Source: Diadema setosum (lineage: Eukaryota > Echinodermata > Echinoidea > Diadematoida > Diadematidae). Taken from it: a stretch of 64,000 nt of DNA. A program made the position numbers and the translations under genes. Below, one piece after another: positions 11,449 through 24,120 of the stretch. Numbering within the stretch: the stretch's first letter is position 1; each line of letters starts with the position of its first letter. The notes under the pieces were generated by a model, which had not been told where the DNA came from, did no database searches, and saw only the letters and a list, made by a program, of their open reading frames with translations. The DNA is taken from assembly GCF_964275005.1 (NCBI RefSeq), contig NC_092688.1, forward strand, positions 18,754,403-18,818,402, written 5' to 3'.

Positions 11449-11770
11449 TATCATGTGGATTGAGTGAAAGCATTGCAGAACACATCAGTGATATTTGAAG
11501 AAAATCGGACATTCTGTTCAAAAGTTATGAATCTTTTAAAGTTTCGATAACGCTATCGCTGGATGGAAGGAGACTACTACAATAATATTTGTGATGTCAT
11601 AGTAGGACAACGGTATGAAGAAAATATGAGAATATTTCTTTCAACATATCTAAAATTTTCAGCACAATGAAAGAGCACTTTACGACAACTACGGGCGTAA
11701 ATAAGAATTGGCGAACATGGACGTATAACTATACAGACATAATTTTTGCAGGAAAAGTTGATCATTAGCC
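11449..11770 (+). mobile_element. dispersed MITE family F, diverged copy
   Basis: Starts ATGTGGATTGAGTGAAAGC and carries the family blocks GTTCAAAAGTTATGAAT and AGACTACTAC in the same order as the copies at 20695 and 48846. The right inverted end is not clear in this copy. Confidence 0.6.
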
Positions 11771-12592
11771 TTTTGGGTAAAATTATAAACTATTGAAAAA
11801 AATTGCTGGAAGTGGAAGACCTACTGAAAAATTTGGCTTTGAAGTTTAACCCATCAAAATAACATGCATCGAAACAATATAGGCATGATAGTCGTAATTA
11901 ATTAATTCTCGATCCATCTTTCTTTTACTTCAACTAATTTTTCAAACGCCTGCGCCTTTCTTTGCGTCGAATGCGATGTATCTTTAACTAGCTATGAAAC
12001 AGGAAAGCATGCAGCAGAATGATGACATCGTACACACGTTTGAAGTTTTCCAGCCCACATCAAGTCGTATATCAAAAACTGTCGTTTCTTCCCACGGATA
12101 CGAGAGTCTAAAGTGGCGCGGGGATCTGTCGCATTCTCGCTTTTACATGTGGATGGGCTCTGAGGTTATGTACAGTAAAACGCAAACTCAACTCCAAGTT
12201 CAAGTTTACTTTGATACGCGGCAAAAACGAACGAACAGAATATATAGTAAGCATAGGCTATCCTTACTGTTGGACAGTTTCTATAAAACCTTGAGAAGAA
12301 TGTGATGACATTTTAACGTTGGCTATGTTTTCACGAAACATTAATTTCCCTAACGAGTGAACGTGCAAATAATTACGATGAGACATTAACTATAATAATC
12401 TCTTTGATAACGACATGAAAATGCAACTGAAATTATCTTTCTGTAAATATTTCGAGCAACTAAATATTCTTTTTTTTAAAATTATTATTTATTGTAATCA
12501 TCGTTTAAATCGACTATCAGCACCGTCTCATGCAGACGTACTCATTTCCACACAGGAAATTTAGTAAGGATCAGTGCATAAGGCATGAAGGC
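11771..12592. other. no gene seen
   Basis: Contains a 103-codon open frame at 11994-12305 with ordinary composition but no recognisable domain, splice context or codon pattern. Part of its end overlaps a CAAGTTCAAGTTT block like the LINE tails at 521 and 3567. I do not call it a gene. Confidence 0.35.
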
Positions 12593-12994
12593 CTCGGCAC
12601 ACCCGAGCACTGACGGCAACGGTCCGTTTTTGCTATGGTGCGCCAAAAGGAACCATGTCTTGTTCTGTTAAAACATCAGTTCCACGCTATTGGTTTTGAT
12701 AGGAAAAAAATCTTCAACTGGTGATTATGTTGTTCTTGATTTTGACACAAGAATACAATTTTGGGTGATTCTTTTCTACCGAATTATTGATTTTGTAAAC
12801 AGAATCAGACATGGTTCCTTTTGGCGCACCATAGCAAAAAACAAAACAAAACAAAAACACAACAACAACAACAAAAACACAAAAAAACACACAACAACAA
12901 CAACAACAACACAACAACGAACACAAAAACAAAAACAAACAAACAAACAAACAAACAAACCGGATCGTTGTCGTTACCGAGCTTGGTGTGCCGA
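12593..12994. mobile_element. palindromic MITE with CTCGGCACACC ends
   Basis: CTCGGCACACC near 12593 is mirrored by GGTGTGCCGAG ending at 12994. Further in, GCTATGGTGCGCCAAAAGG is present on the left and its exact inverse on the right, so long arms flank the interior. An A/C-rich simple repeat at 12838-12960 sits on the right arm. No transposase. Confidence 0.7.
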
Positions 12995-15900
12995 GCTAAA
13001 ATTTTCTTAAATTTATTCAGTTGGACCGGTTTTACTGTGTATAATTATATATTTTTTTTTTTTTCAGTCATATTGTCGGCGACTTGAACTTGATACCAGA
13101 CAAGGAAGGTATAGCAGCCAGGTGAAGAAACCGCATCGACACAAGGCGCACCGACATCTCATGTCTTGTAAAAAGAGATCTCACGCGAACGTGACGCAAT
13201 TAGACGTGGCAGATGGTTTAATGGATACAAGGCCTCTCGTCACCCCGGGGTGTCAACGCTGTATAGCCTTTTCCCCCCTTCGCCTGCACCCTCCCTTTAG
13301 CTCCTGGGCTCTTGCGGTCAGGCAACGCTGGAAGGGGTTATTGGTATAGGCCTGGATAAAGCAGGGTCCTGGTGCTCGGCTATAGTATCTCAGCTCCGTG
13401 AGGGGCGCATATTCGAACAATAACAAGTCGTACCGAGAGCAAGGAAGTGGTGTGACGTTGGTGGCACTATTCATACAAAACAACAACAACACCAACAACA
13501 AACAAACAACGAAAAGGAAAATTTGAAGGTGACCTTTAAAAAATAGCTTATTCAGTGATGTATGATTTATTCCTCCTTGTGTCTCATTATAACATAAGTA
13601 AGTGTGTATGACGAGATCTTGTGAAAATTCTCCTTCCTGAAGATAACGACCATAGACTGGACACAATTCATCGGAGAGGGCTGTAAAAGTACAGTGACCT
13701 CTGTGCTACGCATGCGCAAACATCTTGCATGCGAGACATTCCTCCCCATAACTATGATTAGATGAAAATTGAGTGACATGAGTGTACTACAATAACATGA
13801 ACTTACAGAATGTGGCATCACTCATTTCTGAAGTTAGGACAGTCCGTGTCTGACGCTGATAGTTCACGTGGTAAAACAACAACAACAACAACAATAACAA
13901 CAACACGAAAAAACTACAAAAACAAAGAACTTCCATAATAAGATATATCTCAAAATCATCACACCCATGACAAAAAAACGGAGGAAGAACTTTGAACTGA
14001 TTTCATTACCAGTTTTAAAAATGATAGATGTAATGTGAGATATGACGTCATCAGAGGCCAGTCGCAGAGGCTTCGCAGGAAGTTTTGACTGCGTACTCAG
14101 GGACGGCATTTCCTTGATCCTAATTAGTGTAAATAGGCTTACTGATTGTATAGTTGAAAATGATGTTATTGCAGTTCATTCAACATAGCAGATATGCCAT
14201 TAATCGTCGCATCCACCTTGATTATTATCTTTTTTCCTTCTTACAATATTTCATGATTAAATATGCTCATTTAGAACACGAAAGAATACTTTGCATGCAG
14301 AACAGTTTGAACTCATCCGACGGTACATATCGAATGTTTTCTGGCGTTGCGGTAAGCAAGGCCCATTGTGGTAGATACTAAGTCACAGGGTGTGAGTTCT
14401 TTGACTTCAAATGGGCTAAATAAAGTACTATTTCTTCTCCTTGTAATCGTAGTTAACATGTGCGCTAAACTGTGTTGGGATGGGTGCTAGGGACAGTATT
14501 CGTTTAAGTTTGCTCTTCAGCATCTAGCTGAGGTTTCAGGTCTATTTGTTACGCGCAGTTGGACTCATTCATCACCAAATATAATAAGGATCTGAGCACC
14601 CACGTTCCTTAGCCCATAAACTGCTGAGGGCCACTTAAGTTTAGCCCAAAAGGTACATTTTGTATACATTATCGTCAAGATGTATGACGATTCCCAATAC
14701 TGGTACTACTATAATTATTATGTTACAGTCTGTTTCAGTATGCACCGGGTTAAACCCTGTATCTGTACTTTATCACAGCGGATATACTGCCATTTCACTT
14801 TGGCAGGGATTCGTAGTGTTTCAGAGTGTTGTATTATAGCGATAACCCAATTTAACGCGACAAATTTGGAGATCATTATGCGATTCATTTGGACTAATCA
14901 CTGACCGGTTAAATCGCAGCACGCACCATGAGAACCTCGTCTGGTATGATATGGTCAGCAAGACTCACCACACACTGTTCAAAGTACCCTGTGAGATTTC
15001 ACATTTAGCCCTTTCATTTTTTTTTTTCGTGTCTGGATACAAGTTGGTAAAAGGCCAGAAATTGTTCAGATTTTGGAAAGAGAAGATTCTTAGTTTGCAC
15101 TTAAGTTATCACCACCGATTATTATTTTAAATAAGAAGAAGCATATTTTGGTTCTCGAAATTGCGTACACAGTTCCATTTTTGTTAAAATCGTACCATTA
15201 AGATTACTATGAACGGCTAGGTGATGACGACAGATTGTTGATCAATTTTCTCAACAAGAAGAAAATTATTCTGGTCAACAGGTACAGGGTTGAAGGTTTA
15301 CCAATGTCAGCAAATCTTAATAAAAAAAAAAGACAAAAACAAAAACCGCTTCAGATCAACTTGACATGATAAAATTGTAGTCACCTTGCATACCATGGCT
15401 AATTCGTCTTTTCAAAACAAATTCCGTGTTGTTGACACGAAGGAAAAGGTTAATCTTAAGCTGAACGATATCGGCACGAATACGAAAAAAAAAAATGTGT
15501 AAATACGAGGTCAGGGATAACGTAGAATATTCTACCACTTCCGTCAGGACTGGAACACATCGACATATTTCAATGGTCAGCATGTACAAGTTTCCTCCCA
15601 TTTAGGATTCGATTTCACGAAAATTGTGTCATGCAAACCGTAAATAGGACATCAGAATTAATCGCCTGAAGCTGATAGTGTTATAAGTTATCATATACTC
15701 ACAGGGTGGGCATTTGACCTAGTTTGATATCATAACTAATTTTCGAGACAACAAGCCGTAACTGCTGTTAGGAGTGTCCAGTTTCTCTTACGTGGCGCCC
15801 TATTCTATTCTTGCCATTGTGTCACAATAGTTAAGGGTGGTAAATAGGCCCTCTGATGTAGTTTCGCACGAAGCGGTCTTGGTTTGGCCTATATCATTGC

Positions 15901-17394
15901 GCTTCGGGCTCCCTCACACACAAACATAATAACCGTGTATTGTGATAAATGTAATCAAAAGTGACTGAATGGCCGCGAAGTGCTGCTGGTGCATTTATTT
16001 AGTAGCAGCTCCTGGTAGCTTGGTGTGAGTGACTCTCTCACTCTCTCTTTAAACAGGTTGAATGTAAATGCGAGGAAAGAAGGATTCCTGCGCGGCATGC
16101 AGCGGCGGGTCGAATATGCCGGCGCACGACGCCAAACCCATGGGGAGAGCACCGGGTAGCAATTACTGGCGCACTGTCAGGTGAAGATAACTTCACCTAT
16201 AACAAGGCAGTATAGCGTCAAAGGAGAAATAATGAGATACAAAAAGAGCTCTGTTCTTTAAAAAAAAAGTGAAAATAAACCCCTAAAGAGGGCAGGTATC
16301 ATTCTTTCAGAGTGCGGATTACATTTTGAAAGTGAACCCTAGAACGCGAGAAAGCGATTTAATGAAATGGGTCTCACTGTTTTGTAAGGTCATATGCAAT
16401 TCAATGTATGCTACAGTTTATAACTCAGAAGTAAAGCTTATATTTATGTAGGCATATTCATATATGTTACAGTATAATACAAAGTACTGTTTAACACCAA
16501 TTGATTGCTGCTTGCCAATGTTATTATGATTTATAAGTGCAATCTTGTTGGCGTTCATGTATAATGAACTTGAAATGAAACTTAGATGCATGTACCACTA
16601 CATTTTATGTGCAATGAATATCAGACCGCAACGCATTACATTTTTGACACACCAACTAGGAATGAATAACAAAGCTGACAAATCAATGTTACCGATACAT
16701 AGGAAGGTTTAAATTTGACCCAAAAGATATGAAACGCCTTCGACGTTTCTGATGCTACGAGCTGTTTGTTTGTTTCATTTTCAATCTTAAAAAAGATGGC
16801 TGGATACCCCATATTCAGCTGCACTAGCTGGTCATCTTCCATGGGGTCAAGTTGGATATCAAACTGAGTCTTTTTCAGACAAAAAAAAAAACACCAAACA
16901 AATACAAAACAAATGGGGACATATTTTGTTTTCGCCAAGGAGCAAGTATTACTAGTAGTCTTGGTGCAGTTTTCACCTGTCTTCATAACCTGATGATGCA
17001 CATTCTCATGACGTGCATTCATTGTTAGCATCACGCTATACAGAACGGTTTTGTCTCTTCTTCATCAGAATAAAATGTGTCTTTCCTTCTTCTCCTGCGT
17101 CTTCAATTGTTTGTTTGTTTTTGTTTGTTGTTGTTTTTTACGTAATTCAATCACACATTTTAAATTTTGATCGTATGGAATTGCGGTAAAAGTGCAATTC
17201 AATAACAAAATAACGCAGACTCCAAAGCTATTGCTGTAAGGCTTGAAGTATTCGATGAGAAAAAAAAAAAAAAGAGACGCAGACTCCCGATTTATCACGG
17301 GCTTTACAATTACCAATTAACGAAAATCTGCAACTTGAAATTTGAAATTGAAACTCAAAACTCGAAACTCGATGTTTAGCAACACACAGTATAG
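12995..17394. other. gene-poor intergenic stretch
   Basis: Short (CAA)n runs at about 13459-13507 and 13874-13905 and a few homopolymers. All open frames are short and unconvincing. A GC-richer patch near 16060-16170 has a 65-codon minus-strand frame I could not identify. Confidence 0.35.
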
Positions 17395-17395
17395 C

Positions 17396-17454
<59 letters not shown>

Positions 17455-17572
17455 CAGTAGCATTTATAGTAGTAGATGTAGTAAGCAGTAGTAAAAGGAT
17501 GTAGTAGTAGTAGTAGTAGTAGTAGAAGTAGTAGTTGTAGTAATAGTAGTAATAGTAGTAATAGTAGTAGTG

Positions 17573-17632
<60 letters not shown>

Positions 17633-17690
17633 CTCTAGTAGTATAGTAGAAGAAGAAGTAGCAGCAGTTTAGTAGTAATAGTATAGTAGT
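17395..17690. repeat. (AGT)n microsatellite
   Basis: Two long AGT/GTA trinucleotide runs separated by diverged units. Confidence 0.95.
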
Positions 17691-18692
17691 AGCCGCGGTA
17701 GCAATATTTTAAGCATCAGTCGAATAAGGAGGAAAACAGAAATGATTTGATGACGCAAACAGGAAAAGAAATCTGAATTCGCTAGGCTGGGGGCAATGGA
17801 GTTCACGCTAGGAGACTTCATTGGCTGAGGTGGAATTCTTACTATGCACTCAAATATCTTTCACTGTCATCAATCATTCGCAAAACAAAATATCTGCCTA
17901 AGAAGATAAATAGGGATAAAAATAGAGATACCTGACGGAGATGCGCGATCTCGTATTTCCTTGGGACATTCTTTACTTGAGTGTTTATAGAAACAATTTT
18001 AAATCACTGGTAAAATATTTCGAGAATAGACAGACTAAGAAACATACACTGTACTCACGTCAGGAATTATGAAAGCGAAATAATTTTTTTTTTTGGGTGT
18101 TGAAGATTACATTGCATATAGTAAAGAATGAATAAGACAGAAAAGGAGGTATACGAACAGTTTGTTGACAGACATGATCATTTAGTGCAGTATGTAATTA
18201 TAGTATTATCTGGTTTACATAATTAGTTCAAGATATACATACTTTAATACCCATATATACTGACACTTACTATGACCACCATTATACATAACTGAACTGC
18301 TCCTGCTGCAACTAGGCCTATCATACTTCTACGAATACAACTCTAACCACGACTGTCTACTACCCCAATATCTGAGAGTATTTTAAGGCCAATTTTTGAC
18401 TATTGAAAATCCTCTGTCAAAATTGACGGTTGTGATACAGTTGGAAACCGATACCTGCATAATTCCTGCAGCTAAATATGTCCCTAAAAGATGGACCGAT
18501 GTTACGTATCAACCAACGCTTTCCCCTTGCATGGGGTGTGTCCCAGATTTTCGCTTACCGGCAACTATGTATGTCATTCTTTTCTCTGATCATCATCTTT
18601 TGACAGGAATAGATCAGATTCTCTTGAATCAGTATGGAGTGTGCAAAGTTATTACCTTTCAATTAACCCTCTGTAATACTTTGGGTGCACGT
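17691..18692. other. no gene seen
   Basis: Includes a 121-codon plus-strand frame at 18396-18761 whose C-terminal part runs into the fold-back element; no domain recognised and not called. Confidence 0.35.
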
Positions 18693-20077
18693 CACGAGAC
18701 CGACATCCACGAGTCATACAGCTCACGAGTGTTACAGCCCATTAGTTCGACACTAAGCTAACAAGGCCCACGAGACCGACACATTAACAGGCGCGGTGGA
18801 GCACCCCAATTTGCATCTCATTATCGCCCCGTTCTATTTGAATTTCCAACGGGCATCCACGGCTGCCCGAAACTGTGTGCATGAAAAAGTCAAATCTTTA
18901 CCTTCTCCTTGTGCCGCTATGCGTGTCGCTAGTAAACTCAAACTTCCCACACTATCTAAGTTTTTAAAAACCTTCCTTTTGATGAAAAAAATATGAAATT
19001 TGCTGCTCTAGAACTTGAGATATTAAAGCGTTTTGAAAATCACCTCTAGCAAAACATGCTCTCTGTTTTTTTCCGACTGGACTATGGCCGGGCTCCAATG
19101 TGTCCGAAACTGGCAACATAAGTTCATCAGGCCTCAATCCATATGGTGAAAGTTTTCGCTTGGTTCCACCTGTACTTTTTGAGAAATCAACTTGTTTCTA
19201 CAGGGTTTGGAATAGAAAATTGTAGTCGGCGAAACAATTGAAAATGACGTCATTTCTTTTCCCGTAATATTGGGCATGCGTGGTACGTGAGATTCAGGAT
19301 TTCGTGCTCATTGTTGGTTTGCATGTGACGCAGTCAATTTTGCTGAGTGTCGCACGGCGGTGATTGCTGAGCTGCTGCCGCGCACGCTGCATGCAGCAAT
19401 GCGTCACGTGTGCTGTGACATGCAACGCTACAGTGACGCGATTATAAATACATGGGACTGACCTGTACGCTTTGCGTTCGTGTCATTTTTGACATCACCT
19501 TCTGTTTTTTTCCGACACAACCATGGCCGGGAATATTACGGTGTGAAATTCAAAATGCAAGCAGATAAATAAATTTCGGTGTACTTTGTTCGAATGGCGC
19601 TTTGGTTCCGCAATCACACTTCGTGAATTTTAGGATGATTTTCGAGGCATATTTTTGGTAATTTTGCTCGCCAGGTTTTCGCTAAAATTTCACATTTTAT
19701 CGTTGTCAAATCCTTTAATATGTTATATGTGCATATTCGGACATGTTTTTAAATTCAAACTAACTCAATTTTAATCCGAAAATAGGTTTCCTTAAATTGT
19801 TATTAGCTTGAGAAGTTGTTTACTTTTTCTCAACTACGCGAGTACATGTTGTTTACTTTATGCAAATGAGGCTCGGCTGCCGATGGATTTCTGCGAGATA
19901 ATTGGGGTGCTCCACCGCGCCTGTTAAGCCCCGTGTTATATCTGTCGAACTCATGGCCTTTATTTGCATATAGTGTCGAACTCATGGGCTGTATGACTCG
20001 TGAGCTGTATGACTCATGGACTTGTTTTCAATGTCGAACTCGTGGGCTGTATGACTCGTGGGTGTCGGTCTGGTGGG
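18693..20077. mobile_element. outer fold-back element, interrupted by a nested element
   Basis: The left arm (GAGACCGACATCCACGAGTC, followed by several CACGAG/CATACAGC boxes) is mirrored by the right arm ending in CACGAGTCATACAGC-type boxes read inversely and GTGTCGGTCT. The two arms are only about 90 and 150 bp; the rest is the nested element at 18784-19927. Without it this would be a MITE of roughly 240 bp. The family is unassigned. Confidence 0.65.
18784..19927. mobile_element. nested TTAA-ended DNA transposon (piggyBac-type ends)
   Basis: TTAA followed by CAGGCGCGGTGGAGCACCCC at the left is matched by the exact inverse at the right, also ending in TTAA. This is a terminal inverted repeat of at least 24 bp with the TTAA signature of piggyBac-class insertion. 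Length is 1144 bp including both TTAA. The interior contains two related blocks with TTTTTTTCCGAC and ATGGCCGGG, no long open frame and no transposase, so it is non-autonomous. Confidence 0.8.
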
Positions 20078-20536
20078 ATGACCCCAATATTTTTGACGAC
20101 TGATGTCGCCATCTCCAACGACAAGTGATTACTTCTGAAAGTCTTAAAAGTTATAAAGCTATGCTGGAGAGACCTAACTTGAGAAACTGTAAGATTACCA
20201 TAATCACAGTAGCACACAGAAATGACATCGAGATGTACAAAGTGCTGCTCTTTTTTCCCCCGCATTCATTCCAATCAGCTTCACTTGATCCATCGCTTCT
20301 TGGTTTTATGAAGTTTTCCTCCAATTAGATAGTGATACATGGAACATATGCAAGTAATCGTGATCATGTCTGATTCATCTCTGATTAGCTTACTAAAATG
20401 AAACCAAAACCCAAATATGTATTAAAGTTACCTTTAAGCTGCATGCATAGCCCTTCTATATTATCTATTGTACAGCGTATCGATACACTGTTGTTATACA
20501 TTAAACAACGTATATGGATATATATGTAATATTATA

Positions 20537-20537
<1 letters not shown>
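20078..20537. other. no gene seen
   Basis: Short open frames only. Confidence 0.4.
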
Positions 20538-20587
<50 letters not shown>

Positions 20588-20635
20588 TGTATATGACTGT
20601 GTGTGTGTGTGTTTGTGCGTGTGTGTGTACATGTG
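20538..20635. repeat. (TA)n followed by (GT)n
   Basis: Perfect TA run of about 40 bp, then an imperfect TG-rich run. Confidence 0.95.
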
Positions 20636-20694
20636 CAATGATAATGTAGAAACCACTAAATCAAATCAAATCGAATCGAATCAAATCAATTATA

Positions 20695-21125
20695 AATGTG
20701 GATTCAGGGAATGCACCAATATAGGACATGCATCAGTGAAAGTTTAGGGAAATCGTACAATCGATGCAAAAGTTATAAATCTTTAAAACTTGGGTGCCGT
20801 CATCTCTGCATAAGGAGACTACTACACTTCATGACCTAATTATGGACAACAATGTGAAGAAATAAGAAAATTCAACATGTTTTCACTTTCTTGCACAATA
20901 AGAGAGCACTTCATATTGCATATACCTCTTTCAGAAAGTAGGGGAATTACCCTGAACACATACACGAGTAACAAGTCGGTGGAATGACTTGTGTACTTTT
21001 CATGAAAACTTTTGAATCAGGAACAATATTCCTCAAACTTTCACTTCTGCTCTGTGTTCTGCTTTAATATTGGTGCATTCAGTCGGTCCACATTGATATA
21101 TTGCTGCATTCACTCAGTCCACATT
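20695..21125 (+). mobile_element. dispersed MITE family F, most complete copy
   Basis: Left end AATGTGGATTCAGGGAATGC is mirrored by GGTGCATTCAGTCGGTCCAC near 21073-21092, about 30 bp of terminal inverted repeat including CACCAATAT. The right terminal block is then repeated once directly (21095-21125). Interior blocks AAAAGTTATAAATC and AGACTACTAC identify the family. Related copies lie at 11449 and 48846. Confidence 0.65.
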
Positions 21126-22828
21126 GATATCACGTGGGTTTTGGTTTCCTTTAACGATTAGATTACTACGTAGCCCGATTACACACAGACTTCTAACAGT
21201 ATATACATTGTACCGGTACACTACAAGACGAAGTATTCACGTGAAAGAAAGAGTGAAAGAAGAAAAAAAAAATTGGCGGACCAACGAAAAAGGAGATGGA
21301 TTACTTTTCGTCACCTACCATCATGACCGTTGACCTATGTCAGAAAATGACGTCAGAGGTCAAATGGTTCAGTAAACATATGAACAAACATCGGCCATTC
21401 AGCTGACGGAGTCTGAAAGACGATGTCAAAGACGAGAACTGTTTTGAAGACGGCAAGATGCTCTCAGTTTATACCGTTGTTTCGCTTTAAAAGCTCGATT
21501 TCCTTCGTATCTAACGGTATGAAATTGCATCCACAAAACTGGCAACAATACTTCTTCGGCCTTTCCGAAAACGCGTTCAAATAAAACGACAGAGACAGAG
21601 AAAAGGCAACACAAAAAGGGAGAAGACAATAATATACAGAGGAGGATATAAAATGGTGTGCGCATGTGTATATACATTGTAAGTGCTGCTGTTGGAATCC
21701 TAAGTATTTGATACGGGCTCCGTAAGAATGGTAACAAATCTTTAACCAACAGCTCCATGATATGAGATCAGAAGTATTTTGTAACACAACTCTGTTTGCT
21801 CAAAGTGTTCCTCTGTAACTCTATATCATAAATACACATTTTCATTGATTTTGTTTTCACACATTTTGACAAAGCTGGCGACCCTATATACCGTCAAAAG
21901 TCTTCTCCTTCACAGAACACATTCTTGCCCTTGAAATATCACCCTAGAACTGTCAAGCAATCGGCAAAATGATACCCAAGTGTAAACAAGTTGAGAGTCG
22001 CAGGTTCTATGAAGGCTCTCGGTCCCACACGTGTCAGAATTTGATGTAATCTTAACTAGGGGACAATTTGTCATGTCATCATGTTTTGTCTCGGGGGTAA
22101 GCGGGGTTCACAGGCCACCCAAGGTGAAATAACAAAGAGGTCGGCATGTTATTCTCTCACATTCCGCAAGCTTACTATCACCGTTCATATTTCGCGCGAA
22201 AAACCGAGAAAATGCATTAATGCGTTTAGATTATGGGAAAATGAACGAATTGCGAGATAACACTGCAGAAAAGAGAAATAGATAAGAGTGAGGCAAGATA
22301 ACTTTCTATGTATGTGAGACAAGTGAGAATTCTTCTTTTCAGTTAATATCTCATGTAGATAACGCATTCATATCTAACACGGTGAAAGTTAAATCGTTAT
22401 TTTGTCACAGAGGCCATACTCGCGTAAAATGTTCAATTTTATTCGAATGTATAATGATTGCCGCATGTGCCCGACGTGATTCTAATCGAATAGCATTAAC
22501 GTTTTTCAACTACAACTGTATTACATAGACTTTATGTATCATTCATAACCAGCTTCGGCTTGTCTATTTAGACGTCTTCCCTTATTGGATAAGTGTACTT
22601 TCCAAGATTAATATTATTCTGAAATAAAAATACATGTAAATCAATGAAAAGAAAAAGATCAAAAATACAAAAATTACTCTATTCACTGTTCTAGTCTCCA
22701 ACAATCCTAGACACATTCGTATGCCCTTGATATCTGAGCGATCGTTAACGTAGATTTCAAGTTTCGTACTTTACATCCATTTTTTTTTTATTTTAAAGAA
22801 GAGAGAAACACGGAGTATTGAAGTCCCA
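21126..22828. other. no gene seen
   Basis: Overlapping minus-strand frames at 21426-21787 lack recognisable domains and splice context. Confidence 0.35.
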
Positions 22829-22912
22829 CACCAACCTCGCCCTAGGCTTCACTCTCCTGTAGATGGTTTCAGGCATGTTGTCTTGAAGAGACGCGAACCG
22901 TGCTGCACCAAC
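22829..22912 (-). pseudogene. inserted fragment of the last MMAB exon
   Basis: Positions 22835-22906 are identical, base for base over 72 nt, to 27494-27565 inside the terminal MMAB exon, in the same orientation. The sequence translates as ARFASLQDN...YRRVKPRAR in the MMAB frame. Outside the shared block the two loci are unrelated. The heptamer CACCAAC occurs at both edges (22829-22835 and 22906-22912), which looks like a target-site duplication around an inserted fragment. No poly(A) tail is present. An alternative use as a spliced exon cannot be excluded but nothing supports it. Confidence 0.8.
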
Positions 22913-23040
22913 GTATTGAAATATTTCATCAGGTCGCTTTTATTCTGGGACAATATCATACTGTCATGTACTCAACAAACTATCGTCTTTCCTTCACGTT
23001 TGATTAAATAGCCACCATTATATCAAACCAAGTGTGTATA
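22913..23040. other. spacer
   Basis: Unique sequence between the MMAB fragment and the next MITE. Confidence 0.4.
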
Positions 23041-23246
23041 CAGTGCGCTCCCGTTAGACCGAACACGGTTATAGCGAAATTCCGGTTAAAACGAAGTAAA
23101 AAAAGGCCACCACATCATCCGCTCTATGTGTTTTTTTTATTTTTTTTTTTATTGTTTTAAATGTCTATATTCGGTTATAACGACATTTCGATATAACAAA
23201 TGAAAACTGCCGGTCCCGAAGACTTCGTTATAACGGGAGTCCACTG
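23041..23246 (+). mobile_element. Tigger/pogo-like MITE, copy 2
   Basis: Begins CAGTGCGCTCCCGTTAGACC after TATA and ends AACGGGAGTCCACTG. Shares the interior AAATTCCGGTTAAAACGAAG block with copy 1. The right flank is not TA, so its duplication has mutated. A T-rich expansion makes it slightly longer than copy 1. Confidence 0.8.
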
Positions 23247-23654
23247 TCACGTGATTCATCTCTGCCAAGTGCCCGCGATAACAAGCAGTTTTTATAGAAT
23301 CTGAAGCGGCTATATAGAAAGATCGGAACTTAGATAGGGCCTCGATGCCTCAAGCCATAACTGTGCGTCTTTTTTGGGAACTATAAATATACGAATATAT
23401 GAATGCAGTGAGAGCCCAAAACGTACGCCGCATATTTCTGGAAATGCTGATTGAATGGGAGAGAGGAAGAAAGAGTGGGGGAGTGGGGACAGTGGAGAAT
23501 GAGTGTATTGCGGTGTACCTAAGTGGACGTCATAATTTGTGCATAAGTGTTGTGTTTATATCATTATGCCATAGGCGAGAAAGAGAGAGAGAGAGAGGGG
23601 GGGGGGGAGGGAGATGAGAGAGCTTGAGTTGACATCAAAGAAACCCTGGTATAT

Positions 23655-23688
<34 letters not shown>

Positions 23689-23946
23689 AATTCTTTGTGT
23701 GTGTGTGTTTATAAACGTAGTCAAATCAAAACTAAAAAATGAAAACAACCAAACCAACAAAAACAACGAAAAACAACCAAAATCAATCATACGAGAATAC
23801 AAGGAGCTATAATGCAGACAAAATAAAGGAGTATGAATTTCGAAGAGTCCGTGTTTAGACCGTCTGCACGTAATATGTGTATTCTAAATACACGCATCAA
23901 CTGTGACAATTTGAAAAGATTATGTGTATACAACATTAGTGCATTG
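23247..23946. other. no gene; simple repeats
   Basis: Contains a GA run with a G-run at about 23576-23610 and a (TA)n/(GT)n tract at about 23653-23710. No exon recognised. Confidence 0.5.
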
Positions 23947-24120
23947 AGGTGGTGATTTGGCTTAGTCGGTAGCGCGTCTGCCTCCAGATCCAAGACCCCG
24001 GGTTCGATTCCCGAGTCTACCTGAGCAATGTTGTGTGTAATCATACCGTTCCCTCCATAGTAAGAGGCAAAAGCACTCTGTGCCTCGGATGGGAACACGA
24101 CATTTACTCCTGACACAATT
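23947..24120 (+). repeat. tRNA-derived SINE
   Basis: A tRNA-like head has a perfect A box TGGCTTAGTCGG and a perfect B box GGTTCGATTCC about 40 bp apart, the internal RNA polymerase III promoter. The anticodon arm does not fold as a standard tRNA and about 100 bp of non-tRNA body follows, so this is a SINE and not a working tRNA gene. Confidence 0.65.

Noticed and set aside
11994-12305. 103-codon plus-strand open frame
   Set aside because: No domain, no splice or promoter context, and its end overlaps a LINE-tail-like block.
12690-13087. Several overlapping frames rich in Lys/Asn/Thr/Gln or Val/Cys/Phe
   Set aside because: Produced by the A/C-rich simple repeat within the palindromic MITE.
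23953-24023. Possible functional tRNA gene
   Set aside because: A and B boxes are good but the anticodon arm does not pair and a SINE body follows.
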